From the NCBI RefSeq assembly GCF_910592395.1, contig NC_088308.1, forward strand, positions 9,377,001-9,441,000: a DNA stretch of 64,000 bases, given 5' to 3'. A program made the position numbers and the translations under genes. The stretch comes from Lineus longissimus. Its lineage: Eukaryota > Nemertea > Pilidiophora > Heteronemertea > Lineidae. Of this stretch, positions 12,147 through 21,967 are shown one piece after another. A model generated the notes under the pieces. The model did no database searches. It saw nothing but the letters and a program-made list of their open reading frames with translations, and was not told where the DNA came from. Numbering within the stretch: the first letter of the stretch is position 1; the number at the start of each line of letters is the position of its first letter.

Positions 12147-15100
12147 TGTTGATGTCCGGACTCACTCTACTTCTGATCATGAGTATCGTGAACTTAACTT
12201 CATATAACAGCTGTGGACTTGGGTCGGGACGAAAAGAATACATAAAGGACTTGTTACCTGACTGTACATTCTTATTACTTCAGGAACATTGGATGTTTGA
12301 TCAGCAGCTTGTTAAGTTAAAGGCGGACTTGGGAAAGGGTATCATGTTGCACGGGGTTTCCGGTATGGAGAACACTTAATTGTTAAGCGTGCGTCCGTAT
12401 GGAGGCGTGGCCATAGCTTGGCATGAGAACGTTAAAGGTGTTATTACACCAGTGGATTTTGATTCTAAAAGAGTTTGTGGAATTTCCATAGAAGTTGATG
12501 GGCTCGATAATTGTATTTTGTTGGTGAATATTTATATGCCTACTGATAATGGCGGTCAACATAATATTCAAGAATTTCAGAACACTTTGATGGAAGTATC
12601 TGCTTTATTGCATGGTCAGGATACTCCTAATGTTATTGTTGGGGGCGACCTAAATACTGACCTAGGTAGACTTCAGTCTCAGCATAGGCAGGCACTTTTG
12701 GATTTTATGAGACAGGAAAACTTACATTTCGCGGTTAACCATAATGTATCGCGGGTTGATTTCACATATGAAAGCAAGTCAAATAGCAGTAGGTCGTTAA
12801 TTGACCATTTCCTGGTTTCAGAAAGTATGTCTGATCGTATTGAATCATATGGAGTGTTACATCAAGGTAACAATTTGTCTGACCACTCAAGCTCACATCT
12901 TGGTTTGAACATTTCTTGTAGTTCAAGAGAGAGCCATAGGCCTGATACTCATAGTAATGAACCATGTTGGGATAAAGCTCAACCCGGGGACTTAGAAAAT
13001 TACTGCCGTGTGTTGGAGGAATACTTGGGTGATATTGACATACCTCTGGGGGATATCAATTGTAAAAATTATTTTTGTAAAACACACCAAGATGACATTG
13101 TGAATTTTCATGATATTAGCGCTGCCAATGCAGCTATTCCTAAAAACAGTGCAAAAAAAATTGAGGGGGCAGGTATAGCAGATTGGAATGACGAAGTCAA
13201 GAATTTAAGGGAGAAAGCCATTTTCTGGCACACCATCTGGGTTGAAAACGGGCGGCCACATAACGGTATAGTGGACGACATTCGTCGCCGCACTAGAGCA
13301 TCATATCATTATGCGGTTAGAAGGGTTAAAACTAATAAGGATAAGGTAGCTGCGGATAAGTTGGCCACAAAAATGCAAGGAAAGAGTAGTAAAGATTTTT
13401 GGAATGATGTCAGCAAAATCAATAGAGGAAATAGAGAGAATAACATCCCTAATACAATGGACAACGTAAATGGGCCAGAGGCCATTTGTAAGATGTTTGC
13501 CGATAAATTTAAATACGTGTTTAATTCGGTTTCGTATAATGATGATGAAATGGAGGCACTCATGCACGATATTGATACAGGTGTGCGTGATAAGTGTTGC
13601 AGAGGGCGTTGCTCTGAAGGGCACTCAATTTTATTCGAAGATGTTGATAGGGGCATAAAAAAGCTTAAAAAAGGGAAAAGTGATAGTATCGAAGGTGTCA
13701 AATCTGATCATTTTATATATGGGGGGAATAGGTTAAAGGTGATGATATCTCTTCTCTTATCATCAATGGTGAATCATGGGTGTTGTGCTGGAGATTTTGC
13801 TAAAACCATTGTTATACCTATACCTAAAGATAAAAGGAAATCATTAACCGCATCGGATAATTATAGGGGCATTTCACTAAGCAGCATTATGGGCAAGATT
13901 TTGGATTACGCTTTCCTTCATAGATATAGCAATGTTTTTTCCTCGTCTGACATGCAGTTTGGTTTTAAACAGGGGTCATCTACTGTCACTTGCAGTACGG
14001 TAGTGAATGAGGTTATTGATTATTTTAATTCTCAAATTACCAATGTATATTGTGTAATGCTTGATGCCTCTTAGGCCTTTGATAAGGTACAATTTATCAA
14101 ACTATTTCGACTTCTCCTACGTAAGGGGCTATGCCCCCTGGTCGCTAGCTTAAATCAGGGGATAAGAGTTAGGTGGGGGACTCACATGTCAGGCGAGTTT
14201 ACGGCTAAAAACGGGGTAAAACAGGGTGGAGTGTTGTCTCCGGTTTTATTCGGTATTTACTTAGATGAGCTTTTGTTTGTTCTAGAAAAGTCGGGCGTTG
14301 TGTGTTATATCGGTTTACTTTTTGTTGGCGCCTTCGCCTATGCCGATGACGTGGTTCTGTTAGCTCCGACTGTATGTGCTTTGAACGAAATGTTACGTGT
14401 AGCTTCTGCGTTTTCAGTTGATATTATGATAACTTTCAATGCGTCCAAAAGTAAGCTAATTATTTTTGGTGCAACCGTGGGCTTCGACATTGTCATTTGG
14501 TTTCAGGGAGTGGCACTTCGACCATCTCCCTATGAGGTACATTTGGGTATGATTTTTGGGCCGGACATTATGAAGAGAAAGTTTCAGGCGGCGATTAATG
14601 ACTTGTACAAAAGAACAAACATTCTATTATCTCAATTTCGGTTTGCTACTCACGAAGTAAAATACAGGCTTTTCAAATCTTATTGCATGTCTCTTTACGG
14701 GTTCCAGGGGTGGGATATATCATTTCAAGGAATTGAGAATGTATACGTGGCATGGAGGATATGTATTAGAAAACTTCTTAGTTTACCGTCTCGCACTCAT
14801 AAGTTTTTACTTCATTAATCACACGTGATTTTCCGATTCAGGCTCAAATAGAGAAGCGTTTTGTTAACTTTTTTAAAACTCTTGGGAAATCTAAAAATGT
14901 ATATCTCAAACTATGCAAACGTATCATTGAGGGTGGGAGTCGATCGTCTCTTGGGAAAAGTTTTAATTTTTTGTTAGCAAAGTATGGTTGGGATAGGGGC
15001 AATTTGCCAAATGTATTTTTTATGACACGGGACATTGGGAGGTCAAATGTAACAGAGGGGCAGAAAAGATTGGCGGGACAGATTAGGGAATTATTATGTC

Positions 15101-15174
15101 GCCGGGATAAAGGGATGTGTATACTTACGAGGGGGGAAATTGATGACATATTATTTGTACTGTGCGTTTCTTAA
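12146..15174 (+). pseudogene. LINE ORF2: AP endonuclease and reverse transcriptase, inactivated
   Basis: The start ATG at 12146 overlaps the ORF1 stop by one base. The endonuclease domain shows NSCGL, LLQEHW, YGGVAIAW, GGDLNTDL, IDHFLVS and LSDHSS. The reverse transcriptase shows DNYRGISLSS, MQFGFKQGSS, the motif-A site MLDAS-stop-AFDK, NGVKQGGVLSPVLF and the catalytic FAYADDVVLL at about 14336-14365. A C-terminal domain runs to TAA at 15172-15174. Three lesions are present. TAA at 12377-12379 lies in the endonuclease. TAG at 14072-14074 sits two residues after the first catalytic Asp. A frameshift occurs near 14815, after which the frame reads LITRDFPIQAQIEKRF. An intact copy would nick DNA and copy the LINE RNA; this one cannot. 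Confidence 0.9.
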
Positions 15175-15357
15175 TTGCTTATACCTTTGAACGTAGTTTT
15201 TGCATGTCTTACATGATGTCGGTTTCTCTTCCTCTTTAATTTTCATTTGTAATATCGCGTTGTAATGCACTAGTATTTGTAATGCACCCCTTGCACTGTA
15301 TTGTACCTACGAGTACGAAATAAAAATATATATACTTTTAGTATATATAAAACCGAT

Positions 15358-15660
15358 ATTCCTTGTATCTTGTGTCTACGCCAGGGCAAGTTAAAGATCC
15401 TAGCAAGTGAGAAACATGAGCTGCTTGCGTGGACTCAACCTCTCGCCGAAGTCGGATTCACTGGGCCAAAACACCCAATTGGCGCATAACCATAGTGTCA
15501 CGCATTAACGCTAATCCCGCCTTGGAGGAGGAATACTCCTTGGAGAAAATCACCTCCAAGTGCAGAGAGAACGCTGAAAAGACAGCTGAACTTTTTCAAT
15601 CCGTCCAAAATCAGTCTTAAAGAATATCTGATTTTGGACGAAAGTCAAGAGTTGAGCTGA
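15358..15660. repeat. Segment paralogous to 17615-17860, plus one hairpin unit
   Basis: 15358-15600 (from TTCCTTGTATCTTGTG) matches 17615-17860 at moderate identity, for example in the shared GAGAAACATGAG, CCCAATTGGCGC and CCAAGTGCAGAG. It is followed at 15598-15660 by one unit of the CGTCCAAAATCAG hairpin repeat. It is the right-hand continuation of 8713-9020 after the LINE insertion. Confidence 0.75.
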
Positions 15661-15728
15661 TTCAGAAATATTTAGACACACACCTGTGAGCACTATCAAA
15701 CTGACAACTCCCCCGTCCTGTTGCGTAA

Positions 15729-16473
15729 AGCAGGGTGTACATTGGCAACATTTCTCCAACATTTCTCCAACATTTCTCCAACATTTTTACAACATGCCCT
15801 GTGTACACTATTTTAAGAGTGTTGGAAATTTGTTGGGAATATGTCGGAAGTTTGTTGTAAAAACAGAGCGGGAAATTTTTTTTGGTGGGAAAATCATGGA
15901 TGAATTCAAGGAGAGCACATGTGTTTTGGCTGCTTCTGCCACAGTTTTGGCAATTGTCTTGTCAAGACGGCCAAGGCAGAGGAAAAAGGAAGTCAAGAGA
16001 CTGTGGACCAGGCCGTGGATCCAAATGAGGCAGCAGCATGGAGCATACCATTGCCTGCTGAGGGAGTTGAGGATGAGTGATAAGCCCTCCTATAAGAACT
16101 TCCTGAGAATGGATGAGGGGGCATTTGAGGAACTCCTTGCTAAGGTTTCACCCCTTATTGCAAAGGCTGCCATTTTGTCCATCTAGGGCTGTCACATGAC
16201 TTTAGGTAGATCACATGATCAATTAGATGTTGTAAGAATGTTGGAAAACTGGTTTTGTTCTGTGCACACTTAGCAACATTTTTACAACACGACCAAAAAC
16301 TTGCAACAACAAATTGACCAGACAATTCTTTTTGCAACAAATTTCCAACAATTCTCCAACATTTTTACAACATTATTTTCTCTGTACACACTTGGCAACA
16401 TTTTTCCAACACGGCGTTGCAACAAGGAATGTTGGAGAAATGTTGTAAAAATGTTGCTAGTGTACACAGGCCT
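15729..16473 (+). mobile_element. Deleted PIF/Harbinger element, 745 bp, TAA target duplication
   Basis: The termini AGCAGGGTGTACATTGGCAAC and the inverse AGGCCTGTGTACACTAGCAAC are imperfect TIRs. TAA flanks both (15726-15728 and 16474-16476), fitting the TWA preference of PIF/Harbinger. The subterminal regions are packed with variants of CAACATTTCTCCAACATTTTTACAA in both orientations, which are possible transposase-binding repeats. The interior keeps only the N-terminal part of a transposase, so the element is non-autonomous. Confidence 0.87.
15896..16186 (+). pseudogene. N-terminal fragment of Harbinger-type transposase
   Basis: An ATG at 15896 begins 96 codons that include RRPRQRKKEVKRLWTRPWI, QHGAYHCLLRELRM, SYKNFLRMDEGAFEELLAKV and SPLIAK. 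This is the conserved N-terminal region of HARBI1-like/PIF transposases, which precedes the DDE nuclease core. The frame then runs into unrelated element sequence and TAG at 16184-16186, so the catalytic domain has been deleted. The fragment is only about a quarter of the usual ~350-400 aa. It is distinct from the element at 62.6 kb, whose N-terminus differs. Confidence 0.75.
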
Positions 16474-16631
16474 TAATACGTACATGTACTAAATAAACGG
16501 ACACTTTGGAATGACCACTCGTGATTTATCGCGCCAGATTTGACTGACGTCCTTTACGAAAAGCACCGCGGTTGAGAATATGAGTCCCTTTAATAGTGCA
16601 ACAGTGGGCTCAGTGCATTTTTGTAAATTTT

Positions 16632-17110
16632 TAGTTGGTATAGAAATGAATGAATAAAGGTAACACAGACCATACAGTTTTAGATCAAAGTTCGGATTGA
16701 CATGATGCTATCCGTCCAAAATCAGTCGTAAAGAATATATGATTCTGGACGGGGTCCAGAATTTACCTGAACAATTTAAATCCTTCAGAAAATCAGTCAT
16801 AAAGAATATCTGTTTATGACGAAGGGTCCAGAATTCAGCTGAATATTTAGACAGGATCATATTTAGTCAACATCAAATATTTAGACAGGAGTCCAGAATT
16901 GAGCTATTTTATTCTGTCCAAAAACCAGACATCTGATTTTGGGGGAAGAGCCCAGAATTGAGCTGAATTATTTCAATCTGTCCCAAATCTGTCATAGATA
17001 GTATCCGATTTTGGACAAAGGGTTCACAATTGAGCTGAAGTATTTAGATTTGCCCAAAATCAGTCATAAAGATTATCTGATTTTGGAAGAATTATCCGTA
17101 ATGATTTGTG
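16632..17110. repeat. Tandem ~70 bp hairpin units, about five degenerate copies
   Basis: Units begin near 16709, 16782, 16914, 16978 and 17051. Most contain an arm such as CCGTCCAAAATCAGTC, a 10-13 nt loop with AAAGAATAT, the inverse arm CTGATTTTGGAC and a spacer GGGTCCAGAATTGAGCTGAA. The flank at 16632-16708 repeats 8713-8790 closely. No coding capacity was seen. Confidence 0.8.
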
Positions 17111-17526
17111 TGAATTCACTACATAATAAAATCATCAAAATTCAAGTGTTGTATGGAGTAAGATTTGCCATTGAAAGTAGAGGCACTAGATTGTAGCAAT
17201 GAATCCTAGTTGATATGGTTTTGATTCATATTCATAGTGAATCAACATTATATTAACTTGGGTAAAAAAGTACACTATTTCGCAACTTTAGTTTGTTATT
17301 GATTCAATTCTTGCGTGGTAAATTATTTGATTCTGACAATAATACGGCAAATGTGTGTATTTCAGCACAAATCTTTTATTGAATTGTTATTTGAACAAAA
17401 GTGACGTTTTTGGGGAAAACCAATTCTGAAGAATTTTCAATTGAAAAATCTGAAAAATGAGTGATTAACACTGCTGGCTACCACGCCGTAGGCCGGGCAC
17501 GGGTTTGATCCTGGGGGGAACCAAGG

Positions 17527-17860
17527 ATTGTATTTCTGGACAACCGGTGTGGTTTTCAAGGAACTGACATTCCTGGCTTTTCACAGTCTTTCGAATTAGA
17601 TGCAAAACTGAGGTTCCTTGTAACTGCTGTCTATGCCAAGGGTAAGCAAGAAACCATACCAAGTGACCTGAGAAACATGAGTCACTTGGGTGGACTCTAT
17701 ATACCGCTAGCAAAATTTGAAGTGGCACGACCAATAAACCCAATTGGCGCTTAACCGTGGTGGCACGTATAAAAACGCTCATCGGACCTTGGAGGAAGAA
17801 CACTCGCTGGAGAATATCATATCCAAGTGCAGAGCGTACGCTAAGGAGAAGAAATTGATT
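17527..17860. repeat. Paralogous flank that is uninterrupted by the LINE
   Basis: 17527-17605 matches 8935-9005 and 17615-17860 matches 15358-15600, with the two parts directly adjacent here. This is the empty-site counterpart of the LINE insertion. The open minus-strand frame at 17465-17803 shows no domain and is not supported. Confidence 0.75.
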
Positions 17861-17886
17861 TGTGAGCCCCTGATAGACATTTCCTA

Positions 17887-18478
17887 CTAAGGGGCTGAAC
17901 TTTCGCTATACCTACTTTGAATGCTATACATAGCCTTTCTCTCTTTCCGGCTCAGTTTACGCGTACATGCAAAAAACTGCGACATGCTTGCAATGATAGG
18001 CCTTTGCTTTCTAAGGGCGCTGTCTGGCAACCTAATGCCACTTCCTAGGAATGATGTCGTCCCCGTATGCGACATTAAGCTACTGCCACGAACTTTGTGC
18101 AGTAGTTGCATTTTGTCGTCTTTGTAACACGTCAGGCGGTTCCTTTTGCTTGTTACAATTATGAGATGCCAACCAATCGTGAACAGCCCTGCTTCATTAG
18201 TCAAGTATCTTTGTTGCTGCTCTCGGATGCGCATGGAAATTTGTATTCGGTTTGTCCTTTCTATTTCTATTACGATTCCTTTTGAATAGCCATTACCGTC
18301 AATAAACAAAATTTGATTGTGTTTGATTTCAAACTTCAGGCTTATGAAAAAGGCAACAGTAAACTGTTGGTAGTTCTCTAAATTTAACCGGGGAATCTCC
18401 ACTCGATTTCTCCATGCATGGAATGCTAGAACCCGACTAAAACATGACGAGCCAATGTATTCAGCTCCATTGAGAATG
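17887..18478 (-). CDS. LamG/concanavalin-like domain, terminal exon, paralogue B
   Basis: The acceptor is good: a pyrimidine-rich TTTCTTCAACTCCTAG ending at 18479. One base then completes a codon, and 197 codons follow to the stop at 17887-17889. The order of motifs follows paralogue A: NGAEYIGSSCFSRVLAF, the strand FTVAFFISLKF, the core IGWHLIIVTSKRNRLTCYKD and the closing FFACTRKLSRKERK. Without A's basic insertion the exon is closer to an ordinary LamG length. The product is presumed extracellular and its binding partner unknown. No first exon with a signal peptide was recognised upstream, so the gene is partial. A candidate AATAAA (minus strand) lies about 500 bp downstream at 17375-17380. 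Confidence 0.75.
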
Positions 18479-19721
18479 CTAGGAGTTGAAGAAATACGTT
18501 GCAGTTAATAAAACAATTTAATTTTGCTGTATGAATATGATATTGTTCAAAACACATCTCACTGCCATGATTTGTAAGACTTTAAAAGGTCAGCCTGGGG
18601 ATTCGGACAGTGTCAGAAAGACGCTGTCCACTAATAATGGTTAGAAAGCGTGTTAGCATGAAAATTTTTTAGAAGCTGTGTTAGCTCATAACATCATGCT
18701 GACATATTCTTGCATGTGCATTGATGTACTTGAAAAAACAACGTGCAAAGTAGAGAAATCCGTGTTTTAGTAGCCCTTTGACTAACTAAGGGCACAATTT
18801 GCAGTTATTTTTATCATATCTGCCTAAGTTCTGATGATTACTGCACGTTCTGTGTTGTGCAGCATGTACACAAGAATAGGAAGATGTGATATCAAAAACT
18901 TGGCTCAAAGTGTTTCATAACGTGACTTGAAATACACAATGTACACAATGTACAATAATAGGAGGCAACGTGTCCGCTTTGGTGACATGTGGACACTGTC
19001 TTGACTGTCCGTTATGGTTATTGTGAAACCATAGAGGCCCATTTCCCGCACGAATATGCGTACAGGTGTGGGGAGGCAGAGTGATAATTCGAACCTATTT
19101 TTTTCTCGCCATGACAAGACCCTGAGTGTGGAAAGATTGAGACCAGTCTGTTGCGTAGATCTCACAAGAAACAGAAAAAACTTGCAACTTGGTTAAAAAA
19201 TAAAGTGATTTCGAAGCTCGAATAGCCCTTTTTATATGCATAAACCCAATACAGGTTTCACAGGAAAAATGTATGAACAAAACTGTACACATTTCAAATT
19301 AACATGATCACGAGCTGGTTACGCAATGTCGCAGTCCGGTATTGAAGAAGTTGAACTTGCATTTTCCTTATTAACGGGCTCTTGCTGGGTTTACAAACAC
19401 AAAATCAAACAGAAATGACGATGGCGTTGACGTTGACCCGTAAATAACCTCGTCGTAAAACGTTTTCGTGACAACACCGTAGACAGCGGACTTTTCGCTC
19501 AAATGACAAAAAGGCTGAAGTGCCTGCTTTCAATGCCACACACATGGTGGGACGTGTCAAATCATTGAATTAGTATGTAGGGTCATACACACACACCTGC
19601 ATGCATTCTCAGTACAAGTTATATGCAGCACAAAATCACATTGGATTGCCCCTTCTTCAAGGTGTAAAGCCCTTTCCACATCAAAACGCTGCTGAAAGAT
19701 CCCGGCATTTCTGCTAGATAG
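18479..19721. other. Upstream region of LamG gene B, nothing supported
   Basis: Minus-strand frames at 18905-19165 and 19095-19292 have no domain, convincing start or splice partner. Earlier exons of LamG B may lie here or further upstream, but I cannot place them. Confidence 0.35.
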
Positions 19722-21967
19722 CAGCGTAACATAGGAAGTTTCATGTCCAAATTTTGGACTCTCAAATCCCATAATTTTGGTAAATGTAAAAACTAGGCCG
19801 AAACGTTGGTCGTGCGAAATCCACTTTTATATTGGCCTTCAATCAACTTGTAACGCCAGCAAGACTAGAAGCATCGATTCTCCATTCGCCCATTCTCCGG
19901 AGGGGCCGCCTCGAACGCCTGGAACCAGTACGTTCGGGTTCAGAGGATCACTTCCATCAATCTCTGTCCCGAGTTGACCCTCCAGCTTTAAGACTGTTTT
20001 GCCTTAAGAACGAGGTCTTGAAGACATGCCCCTTGCATATGTTGCAATATGAATAAGGCCGGGTCTATTTGGCAAGCCGCTCGCCGAACAGGCATCTTTT
20101 TTTGTCCTGTTTGGAGAGCCGCTTGCCAAATAGCACTAAAAAGCCACCCTGTTCGGCCAGCCGGGCTTGCCAAACAGGTGAAATATCTACCCTGTTTGGC
20201 GAGCTGGAGACTTTACTTTAATATTAATGAGTTCGGCTCTCCATTCAGGACAAGAAAAAGTCGCTGTTTGGTAAGCCGGGCTTGCCAAATAGTCACTTCC
20301 TATAAATAAATCTTACCTTACATTCTTGTCAGTTCCATCCAGTTTGTAGCTTACTAAAGCTGGTTAATTGCAAAATTGAAATAGTTTGTTTATTGATTTT
20401 ATTCAAAAGGTTTTTTAAAAATAAAGGATTGCCAAACAGGGTTTTGAAAGTTGTGATAGCAACCCGGCTTTCGATGTGGCAATATTACAATAATCTATGT
20501 AATGTTTTGCGTGATGGGCTTTAAACATGTCAAGTGTGTTGGTAATTGGTGCAAGTTTGAAAACCTCTTTCATCCTATCCAGAGGGCCTTCAGAGTGCTC
20601 CCACGTAATTTTCACCCTATCAGGGCCCGTGATCCTCCCATAAAAGATACGCAAATTACATGTACTAATCCCAAATCATGGTCTATATCATATTTTTGAA
20701 TACTTTTGAAAATATAGATACAAGTATGTCCTCTGTACATTGATTTCTACCAGCAGCACTTAGAGTTGACGATTTCAGGCTGATTTCAGGGCCGATGTCA
20801 TGTATCAGAAGATAAAAGGAACCAAGGCAACCAAGTGAACCCCAAACTGACTAACAAATTGCACAATGTTTGTTTCGTTCCTTTTCCTGTTGTTTTAGGT
20901 AAAGCAACGACTGACTCGAGATGATCCAGTTACTTGCTCAGTATAGGATCCATAGTACGGTTGAATATCTACTGTGCCCCTTCAAGTAGTCGAGAATAGT
21001 CCAAAAAGATGGGTTTTGTTTGTCTATGTTTGCCAAAACTTTTACGACACGGTCAATACGCTACGAAATAGAAACACCGTACATATTTCTTGCCGATGAG
21101 AGAAAAAAATATGTGGTGTGCATGTCAATATTTGCAAGTTTCGTGATACCGGTAACCATTTAGAGAATATCTAACAAAATTACCTCCTCGCGGAAACGTG
21201 GCGCTGATAGACGAAATAGCATAGAGAAGGACGCATATGTAGCATGTTTTTGTGCGAAAACTCTTGATGGACATATTTTCATCACAATCTCTATCCCACT
21301 TTTGTCAGAAGAATGAAACAAAACAAATTGCGTACAATGCATAGTACATGTAGTTACGAAATATAGCACCACCTTTCTCATTTGAAGTTTGATTTCGTTT
21401 GGCGATTCTTTCATTGTATGCATACTAATAACTGCGTTCAACAAATTTACGAATCGATTGTCAATGATATGGCCTGGCAAATTCAAAATCTATATCAGGA
21501 CAAAATCAATGAGATCGATCAAAAGTTTAATGGGCTTTTGTATATCAACAGCTTATCATTCTTCTAATCACAATACGGACACGTGCTGAATTCAAACTTT
21601 AATGAAAACATAAATGAAAAAACAGTATATGATCAATATATGCCTTTATAAAGTCATTGAGTGATACCGCTAACCCATTATTTGAGAAAATGTGTTTTGA
21701 TACCATTTAAAAATATATGAGAAGTTATGAACGTAATTTGATAAACAAATAAAATGTAAAATAGCTTCCCGGTCGGTGCAATGTCTGAGATTGTCTACCT
21801 TTCTGAATGCCCGGTCGGCCATTGGCAAACACGATTAGGTTGGGGTTGGGTTGTTTTCCCACCCCGGATCATTTTCACCGTAACAGATATTGCAACCACT
21901 AACATGACTCATGATGTTTGTGATTGTCTCTCCATGGATTTTCAGCGTACATGTACATATAGGGCAG
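19722..21967 (+). repeat. Copy 2 of the ~2.0 kb duplicated block
   Basis: This aligns directly with 2694-5005. It lacks the TA-flanked MITE of copy 1 (empty TA at 20813-20814) and has its own ~245 bp insertion at about 20056-20300. Divergence is spread evenly, with small indels. Confidence 0.85.
20056..20300. mobile_element. Small TIR element present only in copy 2
   Basis: About 245 bp are absent from the equivalent place in copy 1 (about 3027). The left part has CTATTTGGCAAGCC at 20065 and the right part has its inverse GGCTTGCCAAATAG at 20279-20292. The interior repeats variants of CTGTTTGGCRAGCCG in both orientations, giving extensive self-pairing. TA occurs at both borders (20054-20055 and 20301-20302), but the site is in an AT-rich TAAA repeat, so the exact ends and TSD are uncertain. 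Confidence 0.7.

Larger units (their letters stand above)
9021..15350 (+). mobile_element. CR1/Jockey-type LINE, near full length, inactivated
   Basis: The element has a 5' UTR of about 300 bp (with a short tandem repeat at 9205-9258), ORF1, ORF2 with AP endonuclease and reverse transcriptase, and a short 3' UTR ending in AAATAAAAATATATAT. Its limits are set within a few bases by comparison with the paralogous sequence around 17600-17625, where the flanks are continuous. The imperfect matches AAAACATGATA (left) and AAAACCGATA (right) may be a decayed target duplication. Without the 1472 bp LTR insertion the LINE is about 4.85 kb. It carries two nonsense codons and a frameshift in ORF2. Confidence 0.9.

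Noticed and set aside
2694-21967. The two 2 kb direct repeats as LTRs of one giant element
   Set aside because: They lack TG..CA ends, no primer-binding site or gag-pol lies between, and the intervening sequence is host exons plus other transposons.
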